Program-made: the position numbers and the translations under genes
NCBI GenBank assembly: GCA_051648405.1
Contig: JBOFFC010000051.1
Coordinates: 1-22,598 of the forward strand
Direction of reading: 5' to 3'
DNA from: JBOFFC01 sp051648405
GTDB lineage: Bacteria; Planctomycetota; Planctomycetia; Pirellulales; Lacipirellulaceae
DNA: 22,598 bases
In this document: one piece after another, positions 15,247 through 22,598 of the stretch
Position numbering within the stretch: position 1 is the first letter of the stretch
How the letters are laid out: the number at the start of each line of letters is the position of its first letter
Notes under the pieces: generated by a model
What the model was told of the DNA's origin: nothing
Database searches by the model: none
What the model saw: only the letters and a program-made list of their open reading frames with translations

Positions 15247-16104
15247 GTGAGCATTCACCCCTTCGCCTTGGTCAGCCCCGAGGCGGTGCTCGGCGAGGGG
15301 GTGTCGATCGGCCCCTTCTGCGTCGTCGAAGGGGGCGCCACGATCGGCGCAGGGTGCCGCCTCGCCGCGCGCGTCAGCGTCGGGTCAGGGGTCACGCTGG
15401 GGCGAGACAACCAGCTCTTCGAGGGGGTCGTCCTGGGAGGGATGCCGCAGCACCTGGCGCCCCCACCGAAGGTTGGAGCGGTCGTCATCGGCGATCGCAA
15501 CGTGATCCGCGAGAACGCGACGATCCACCGCGCGATGCACGGCGACGGGGTCACGACGCTCGGCGACGACTGCCTGATGATGGTCGGCGCCCACGTTGCG
15601 CACGATTGCCGAGTCGGCAGCGGCGTGATCCTCACGAACAACGTGATGCTCGGCGGGCACGTGACGGTGGGCGACCGGGCGTGCCTGGGGGGGGGCGTCG
15701 CCGTCCACCAGTTCTGCCGCATCGGACGGTTGGCGATGATCGGCGGCATGGCCCGCGTGACGCAGGACGTCCCCCCGTTCCTGATGCTCGACGGCGGCTC
15801 GGCGATGGTCGTCGGCCTCAACCGCGTCGGCCTGCGCCGCGCCGGCATCGGCCAAGAGCGGGTCCGCGAGCTGAAGCGCGCCTACCAGGTGATTTACCGC
15901 AGCGGGTTGTCGCTTGACGAACGCCTCGGGCTGCTCGCCGAGTGGTTCGCCGACGGCCCGGCCGCCGAGCTCGCGGCGTTCCTGCGAGGAGGCACGCGTG
16001 GCTTCGTCCGCGAGCGTCGCCTCCCTCCGAGCGGCGGGATCCGCGCGATCCACGACGCCCTGGACGAAGAGGCCCCGCAGACGATGGCCCGCAAGGCGGC
16101 GTGA
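15247..16104 (+). CDS. lpxA: UDP-N-acetylglucosamine acyltransferase LpxA
   Basis: LpxA transfers a 3-hydroxyacyl chain from acyl carrier protein to UDP-GlcNAc, the first step of lipid A synthesis in the cytoplasm. Seen: 285 residues. The N-terminus MSIHPFALVSPEAVLGEG leads into hexapeptide repeats of a left-handed beta helix up to about residue 180. The catalytic segment is GAHVAHDC, with His119 matching the catalytic His125 of E. coli and His116 its neighbour. A helical C-terminal domain follows (GLRRAGIGQERVRELKRAY). It is slightly longer than the E. coli enzyme (262), mainly at the C-terminus. Start: the GTG at 15247 with GAGG 8 nt upstream fits the family N-terminus; a GTG at 15223 is possible. 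The other lpx genes are not nearby. Confidence 0.95.
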   Translation: MSIHPFALVSPEAVLGEGVSIGPFCVVEGGATIGAGCRLAARVSVGSGVTLGRDNQLFEGVVLGGMPQHLAPPPKVGAVVIGDRNVIRENATIHRAMHGDGVTTLGDDCLMMVGAHVAHDCRVGSGVILTNNVMLGGHVTVGDRACLGGGVAVHQFCRIGRLAMIGGMARVTQDVPPFLMLDGGSAMVVGLNRVGLRRAGIGQERVRELKRAYQVIYRSGLSLDERLGLLAEWFADGPAAELAAFLRGGTRGFVRERRLPPSGGIRAIHDALDEEAPQTMARKAA

Positions 16105-16141
16105 CTGCGACCCCTCTGCGGCGGCGCTGCCTTGCTGAGCG

Positions 16142-17482
16142 CTACTCGGCGAGCCGGGCCCAGAGCTTGGCGCCGAGGTCCTCGACACGCTGCACTTCGG
16201 ACTGGTGCTTCGCCACGATTGCGCCCGCCAGGTCCTCGCCGGCCACGAGCGACGTCAGCTCTTCGGTGAGCTTCTGTTCGAGCGCGCGGCTGAGGCCGAC
16301 GTGCACGACCTGCACGCGGCCGTCCTTGCCGATGATCACCGAGGTTGGGAGTCCTTCGACGCCGTACTTGCCGGCGGCGGTCCCATCGACGTCGAGCGCC
16401 ACGGGGGGGGTCAGCTCGTTCTCTTCGAGGAACGCTTTCACGTCCTCGGCCGATTCCTGGGCGTTGACGGCGAAGAAGACGACCCCCTTGTCGGCGAACG
16501 ACGACGCGACGCGGTCGATCGTCGGCAGCGCCTCGACGCAGGGGGGGCACCAGGTCGCCCAGAAGTCGAGCAAGATCACGCTCTTGCCGAGGTGGTCGGC
16601 CAGGTTTACCGGCTCGCCCTCCAGGTCCTCGAGTTCGAACAACGGCGCTTCGACCCCCAGCAGGGGGTTCGGCTCGGGGGTTGCGGCCTTGAAGAACGAC
16701 TCGACCATCCGCGGGCCGTCCGGGCGGTCGATGCGAAAGTCCTCGTCGCCGAGCTCTGCATCAGCCTCCCAACCGGCGAAGTTGAACGTCACTTGGTACG
16801 CGAAGTTGTCGAACTTCTTCGCGGCCGGCGTCCCCTTCATCATCTCGGTCAGGTCCGGCAGCACGCGCAGCACGTACGGCTTCCCCTCGGCGGCGTACCA
16901 AACTTCGATCGGGAGTTTCCCCTCGACCAGGTAGCGGCAGTGGTGCGCCCGCACGCCGTCGAGGTCCTCGACGGCGACGTACTCGGGGTTCTCGACCTCC
17001 CCCTTGAGCTCGGTCGCCGCCGCCGGGTGCAGGAAGCTAAGGCCGAGCGCCCCGAGCCCCGCCCCGATGCCGCGGGTCAGCGGCGAGCGGATGAACGGCG
17101 CGATCCCTTGGTCCGATTCCTCGAGCGTGTAGCGCTTCATATCGACGATGTGCGTGAACACGATCCCGCGGTCGCCGCGGACGGTCACCCCCTCGTCGAG
17201 GGTTTCGCCCTGCTCGTCGATGGCCTCGAACGCGAACTGGTCGGCGCCCCGACGCGTGTACCGATAGCCGGCCGTTTGGTCGGTCTGCTGTTCCCCCATC
17301 GTCGCCTCGGTCCGCGTCGAAACGACGACCGACAGCGCCGCCGAATCGACGACCGCGTCCGCCGCCTCGACGAGCAAGGCGAGCGGGTCGGGGTTGTCTT
17401 GGGCGCTCGCGAGGTTCGCGATCAACCCGAGGGCGAGCGTCGCAGCGAGCGCGCGGGCCGGGACACTGGGAGTGCAGAACAT
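16142..17482 (-). CDS. secreted thioredoxin-like (TlpA/ResA) protein with DUF2092-like N-terminal domain
   Basis: Seen: 446 residues. Signal peptide with a cut after ASA (27). Residues about 30-265 resemble DUF2092, a predicted periplasmic domain related to outer-membrane lipoprotein carriers (QTAGYRYTRRGADQFAFEA, YLVEGKLPIEVWY). From about 275 to 410 there is a thioredoxin fold of the TlpA/ResA type: WATWCPPC with Cys312 and Cys315, and the cis-proline segment GLPTSVIIGKDG with Pro379. Known: TlpA/ResA proteins reduce or exchange disulfides in the envelope. Inference: the N-terminal part may bind a lipid or hydrophobic ligand or partner. The ATG at 17482 has GAGG 8 nt upstream. The gene starts about 40 nt below the ppdK terminator, so it probably has its own weak promoter or uses read-through. 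Confidence 0.93.
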   Translation of the reverse strand: MFCTPSVPARALAATLALGLIANLASAQDNPDPLALLVEAADAVVDSAALSVVVSTRTEATMGEQQTDQTAGYRYTRRGADQFAFEAIDEQGETLDEGVTVRGDRGIVFTHIVDMKRYTLEESDQGIAPFIRSPLTRGIGAGLGALGLSFLHPAAATELKGEVENPEYVAVEDLDGVRAHHCRYLVEGKLPIEVWYAAEGKPYVLRVLPDLTEMMKGTPAAKKFDNFAYQVTFNFAGWEADAELGDEDFRIDRPDGPRMVESFFKAATPEPNPLLGVEAPLFELEDLEGEPVNLADHLGKSVILLDFWATWCPPCVEALPTIDRVASSFADKGVVFFAVNAQESAEDVKAFLEENELTPPVALDVDGTAAGKYGVEGLPTSVIIGKDGRVQVVHVGLSRALEQKLTEELTSLVAGEDLAGAIVAKHQSEVQRVEDLGAKLWARLAE

Positions 17483-17520
17483 TCGCGAGGCCTCGCGGCG
17501 AGAACGGGTTGGGGAGTTGA

Positions 17521-17558
17521 AAAAGAAAGCCGGCGGCCAAGGGGGCTGGCCGCCGGCT
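17521..17558 (-). terminator. intrinsic terminator of ppdK
   Basis: Seen: a 12-bp perfect stem (arms 17528-17539 and 17547-17558, AGCCGGCGGCCA / TGGCCGCCGGCT) with a 7-nt loop. On the minus strand it is followed by TTTCTTTTT. It starts 73 nt past the ppdK stop. This is a textbook Rho-independent terminator. Confidence 0.88.
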
Positions 17559-17630
17559 GGGAGATTCTACACGTCGAGCGGACCGATTGTTCACAGCGTC
17601 CCCTGCGGACCGCCGCGTTCGCGGCCCGAC

Positions 17631-20327
<2,697 letters not shown>

Positions 20328-20766
20328 GCCGAACTTGTCCTGTAGGAGTGAGTTTCTTGGGGGCCCTGAGCGGCCGACCGCGTAGCGGACCGGCTCTCTT
20401 CGCCGAGCGGCGCGAGAGGGGGGTCGCAAGCCGACCGCCAACTAGCACGCCCGGTGGGGCTTCCGGTGGAAAGCGCGAGGTGCTCGCGCGGTAGGGGGGC
20501 GCTTTAAGGAGGGTCGGTTGCGGGTCGCGGGACGTCTCTCGCCCGGCGTCCGCCGGGGGTCCCCCCCAGGGGGCTGTGGAAAACGTGCCTAAAATGAAGC
20601 GGGATCGTAGTTCCCGTTTACCCAGGCCGTCAAGACGTCGCGACCCTCCCCGGCGCCCCGATTTGCCCGGTGGGCCCCTCCGTCGATCACCGTCGCCCCG
20701 CAGCGACACGGAATGCGAGCCGGCTGGCGACTGCTGCCCGACTCGGATCGCCGCCACCAACAACAA
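20328..20766. other. long ppdK leader/promoter region, non-coding
   Basis: About 440 bp between ppdK and the terminator of the YTV gene. No credible gene is seen. It holds a candidate sigma70-type promoter at 20604-20633 and, if that is used, a leader of roughly 270 nt with G-runs and C-runs (around 20485-20575) able to form stable hairpins. No known riboswitch consensus was recognised. Confidence 0.5.
20604..20633 (-). promoter_or_regulatory. candidate sigma70-type promoter for ppdK
   Basis: Seen on the minus strand: TTGACG (20633-20628), 18-nt spacer, TACGAT (20609-20604). Both hexamers match the housekeeping consensus at most positions, and the area is less GC-rich than its surroundings. 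It points towards ppdK, 277 bp upstream of its ATG. It could be a chance match. Confidence 0.4.
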
Positions 20767-20799
20767 AAGCGGCCCGGTCCACCTTGGACCGGGCCGCTT
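20767..20799 (-). terminator. intrinsic terminator of the YTV/cysteine-rich gene
   Basis: Seen: a perfect 15-bp stem (arms 20767-20781 and 20785-20799) with a 3-nt loop. On the minus strand it is followed by TTGTTGTTGG, which joins two arm T residues to give TTTTGTTGTT. It lies 72 nt past the stop at 20871. This is a strong intrinsic terminator candidate. Confidence 0.85.
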
Positions 20800-20870
20800 C
20801 TCTAACACGCTTGACCAGCCCACTTCCCCACCACGGAAGTTGGGCCCTTACAGCTGTTCACGCGATCCGA

Positions 20871-22208
20871 TCAGCCGTTGCAACCGCAGCCAGCAGCGGC
20901 GGGAGCGGCGGCGCCTTCGACGCAGCCTTCAGCGGCCGCAGCGGCGCCGGCGTTGGCGCAGGTGCGGATGATCTTCACCGGGACCTGGATGCAGACCGTC
21001 CGGGGGACGCACCGCTTGACGGTGTAGGCCACCTGACGCGGAACGCACTTGTAGCAGGTCACCATCCGCTCGCACTGAACCGGCACGCACACGTTGTACG
21101 AGCAGGTCTTGGTGCGGCACTCGGGGATCATACGGCAGACCTGGTAGGAGCAGGTCTTGCACTCGGGGACCATCGTGCAGACCTTGTAGCAGCAGGTCTT
21201 GGTGTGGCACTCGGGGACCATACGGCAGACCTGGTAGGAGCAGGTCTTGCACTCGGGGACCATCGTGCAGACCTTGTAGCAGCAGGTCTTCGTGCACGGC
21301 TCGCACACGACCTTCGTGCAGCAGATCTCCTTGGTCTCGCAGCGCGGGACCCAGACCTTCTTGCAGCACGTCTTCGGCGGGCACTCGATCGTCACCTTGC
21401 AGCACGAGCCCGGGCAGTAGCAGCACGAGCAAGTGGCCGGGTTGTAGACCCACGAGCCGGGCTGACGCACGTTCTTGACGCGCACCGATCCGGGGATCGT
21501 GTAGCTCTGGTTCTCCCAAGAGCCGGTGTTGACCGTGATCGTCTTGGTGTAGGGGACCGACTTACGGACGGTGTAGGTCACATCCTTGGTCCGCGTTTCC
21601 CAAACCGGCTTGTTGACGGTGTAGGTGCGGGTCTTGGTCTCGTACACCGGCTTCATGACCGTGTAGTTGACCTGCTTGGTCCGCGTTTCCCAAACCGGCT
21701 TGTTGACGGTGTAGGTGCGGGTCTTGGTCTCGTACACCGGCTTCATGACCGTGTAGTTGACCTGCTTGGTCCGCGTTTCCCAGACCGGCTTATTGACGGT
21801 GTAGGTGCGGGTCTTGGTCTCGTACACCGGCTTCATGACGGTGTAGTTGACCTGCTTGGTCCGCGTTTCCCAAACCGGCTTGTTGACGGTGTAGGTGCGG
21901 GTCTTGGTCTCGTACGACGGCACCATGACCGTGTAGTTGACTTGCTTCTGGCGCGTCTCGGTCACGTGCTTCGTGTAGCTAACCGCCTTCTGCTCGGCCA
22001 CGCGGTCGTAGACCGTGCGGTAGCAGACGTCGGTTTGCTCTTCCATTACGGTGCGGCGCTCGGTCTTGTAGATCGTCTGGTAAGACGGGCTCTCACAAGC
22101 CTCGCAGTTGCTGTATCGGGCCGACCCGCAGCACGCAGCCCAAGCTTGCGAACCCGCAAGCACGACCGCCATCGCAGCGAGCATCGGCATGCCCAACGTA
22201 CGCTTCAT
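20871..22208 (-). CDS. YTV-repeat, cysteine-rich planctomycete cell-surface protein
   Basis: Seen: 445 residues. Signal peptide 1-24 (MKRTLGMPMLAAMAVVLAGSQAWA) followed at once by ACC. Residues about 60-225 consist of 15-residue units built on YTV/YTVNKPVWETRT and YTVMKPVYETKT, paired into 30-residue repeats. Residues about 258-420 are cysteine-rich, with units such as KTCCYKVCTMVPEC and KTCSYQVCRMVPEC. The protein ends in an Ala/Gly/Cys tail. About 44 cysteines in total, and almost no acidic surface in the repeat region. Known: the YTV motif family (described from Rhodopirellula baltica) occurs in cysteine-rich planctomycete proteins linked to the proteinaceous wall, probably disulfide cross-linked. 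The ATG at 22208 has a strong AAGGAGG at 22226-22220, 11 nt upstream, fitting high expression. It ends in a strong terminator. Confidence 0.94.
   Translation of the reverse strand: MKRTLGMPMLAAMAVVLAGSQAWAACCGSARYSNCEACESPSYQTIYKTERRTVMEEQTDVCYRTVYDRVAEQKAVSYTKHVTETRQKQVNYTVMVPSYETKTRTYTVNKPVWETRTKQVNYTVMKPVYETKTRTYTVNKPVWETRTKQVNYTVMKPVYETKTRTYTVNKPVWETRTKQVNYTVMKPVYETKTRTYTVNKPVWETRTKDVTYTVRKSVPYTKTITVNTGSWENQSYTIPGSVRVKNVRQPGSWVYNPATCSCCYCPGSCCKVTIECPPKTCCKKVWVPRCETKEICCTKVVCEPCTKTCCYKVCTMVPECKTCSYQVCRMVPECHTKTCCYKVCTMVPECKTCSYQVCRMIPECRTKTCSYNVCVPVQCERMVTCYKCVPRQVAYTVKRCVPRTVCIQVPVKIIRTCANAGAAAAAEGCVEGAAAPAAAGCGCNG
21101..21290. repeat. 90-bp tandem repeat in the cysteine-rich region
   Basis: Seen: two successive copies of a 90-bp unit. 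Positions 21151-21200 and 21241-21290 are identical over 50 bp, and 21120-21150 and 21210-21240 differ at one base. Each unit encodes 30 residues made of two related cysteine half-units of 14 and 16 residues. Confidence 0.9.
21585..21935. repeat. 90-bp tandem repeat in the YTV region
   Basis: Seen: three full copies of a 90-bp unit at 21611-21700, 21701-21790 and 21791-21880. They differ at only one to three bases, with partial copies on both sides; the copy from 21881 diverges after about 21934. Each unit encodes 30 residues made of two 15-residue YTV half-repeats. Confidence 0.93.
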
Positions 22209-22598
22209 TGCAGTAATCGCCTCCTTGAAAACACAAAACGGGTGGGGGATAGGGGGTCTGGTCAAGACGGGTAGAATCCGTCCCCTGTAAGTTCGGAGGC
22301 CACGCCCCCTCGCCATTAGCTGGATTACCCAAGTTCTGCTATCAACCGAGTCAACCCAGAGCACCGCTATCACCCCTAACGCGCGACCCCGTCGCCCGGC
22401 GCCCACGGCCCAGATTCCCAGCCGCGCGGTGGCGCCGGCTGTAGCGACACCGGCTGGCGCCCCCGGTCAGGGCGGGGGCGACCGCGAACCCCGCAGCGGA
22501 TTCGCCTCTGCAGGGGGCCGCCCCGCTGGGGCGAGCCGACCGGGGGCTCGGAGTGCCGCCGAGTCGCCGGCCCCCCTCGCGCTCGGCGCGGCGGGGGG
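22209..22598. other. non-coding region upstream of the YTV gene
   Basis: 390 bp with no credible gene. The part nearest the YTV gene should carry its promoter. A minus-strand GAACTT at about 22293-22288 and a TTGACC at about 22265-22260 are the only suggestive hexamers, and neither has a good partner. The right-hand 150 bp is very GC-rich and full of palindromes. Confidence 0.45.
22431..22461. repeat. imperfect palindrome, GGCGCCGGCTGT...ACCGGCTGGCGCC
   Basis: Seen: the outer arms GGCGCC/GGCGCC and the inner GGCTG with wobble pairs to CGGCT form an imperfect hairpin of about 11 bp around a short loop. There is no T-run. It may be another dispersed intergenic palindrome, like those at 3-51 and 15126-15142. 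Confidence 0.35.

Noticed and set aside
15171..15917. Plus-strand frame starting at ATG 15171 just after GGAGG
   Set aside because: It runs out of frame through lpxA, its translation is Arg/Gly/Pro-rich, and the GGAGG lies too close to the ATG.
21101..21935. CRISPR-like array
   Set aside because: The direct repeats are contiguous 90-bp units without unique spacers and lie inside a coding sequence in frame, so they are protein repeats.
22258..22296. ECF-type or sigma70 promoter for the YTV gene (GAACTT, TTGACC)
   Set aside because: Neither hexamer has a partner at acceptable spacing, so it was not listed as a promoter.

Overview
The window is GC-rich chromosomal DNA that looks like a planctomycete, most probably of the order Pirellulales. 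The evidence is three protein classes typical of that group lying together: a DUF1559 prepilin-like protein with an H-x9-DG motif, a YTV-repeat cysteine-rich wall protein, and large secreted proteins with dockerin-like repeats and PEP-CTERM (exosortase) sorting signals. An lpxA gene points to lipid A synthesis. Almost every gene is on the minus strand; only the first membrane-protein gene and lpxA are on the plus strand. I saw no tRNA, rRNA, CRISPR array, transposase or phage gene.

Layout. 1-360: palindromic elements and a possible minus-strand gene fragment running off the left edge. 361-1134 (+): two-helix membrane protein of unknown role, overlapping tsaE tail to tail by 4 bp. 3974-1131 (-): a likely operon of a secreted HtrA-type protease, thiL and tsaE. 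4691-4158 (-): small lipoprotein. 6630-4843 (-): PolX DNA polymerase with PHP nuclease domain. 7803-6700 (-): DUF1559 protein. 14263-8097 (-): two neighbouring genes for surface proteins with PEP-CTERM signals. 14974-14636 (-): small TPR protein. 15247-16104 (+): lpxA. 17482-16142 (-): secreted thioredoxin-like protein with a DUF2092-like N-terminal part. 20327-17631 (-): pyruvate phosphate dikinase with a clear terminator. 22208-20871 (-): YTV/cysteine-repeat protein with a clear terminator. The right end is non-coding and rich in palindromes.

The most unusual object is the minus-strand gene 12377-8097. It is one uninterrupted 1426-residue reading frame that strings together three complete secreted modules. 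Each module carries dockerin-like repeats and ends in its own VPEP/IPEP, hydrophobic, arginine-rich sorting signal. At both internal joints the sorting signal runs, without a stop codon, directly into a stretch that reads like a fresh Sec signal peptide with an AxA|Q cleavage site. The membrane topology this predicts is self-consistent: out-to-in through the PEP-CTERM helix, an arginine loop inside, then in-to-out through the signal helix. It could therefore be a polyprotein cut by exosortase and signal peptidase into three surface proteins. The rival explanation is two successive gene fusions without such processing. The neighbouring 550-residue protein has two copies of the same main domain but only one terminal sorting signal, so the two genes make a natural comparison.

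The other genes are mostly single housekeeping or envelope functions (threonylcarbamoyl-tRNA, thiamine diphosphate, lipid A, DNA repair, pyruvate/PEP metabolism, periplasmic proteolysis and redox). No exosortase gene is visible here, so processing of the PEP-CTERM proteins would depend on one encoded elsewhere.
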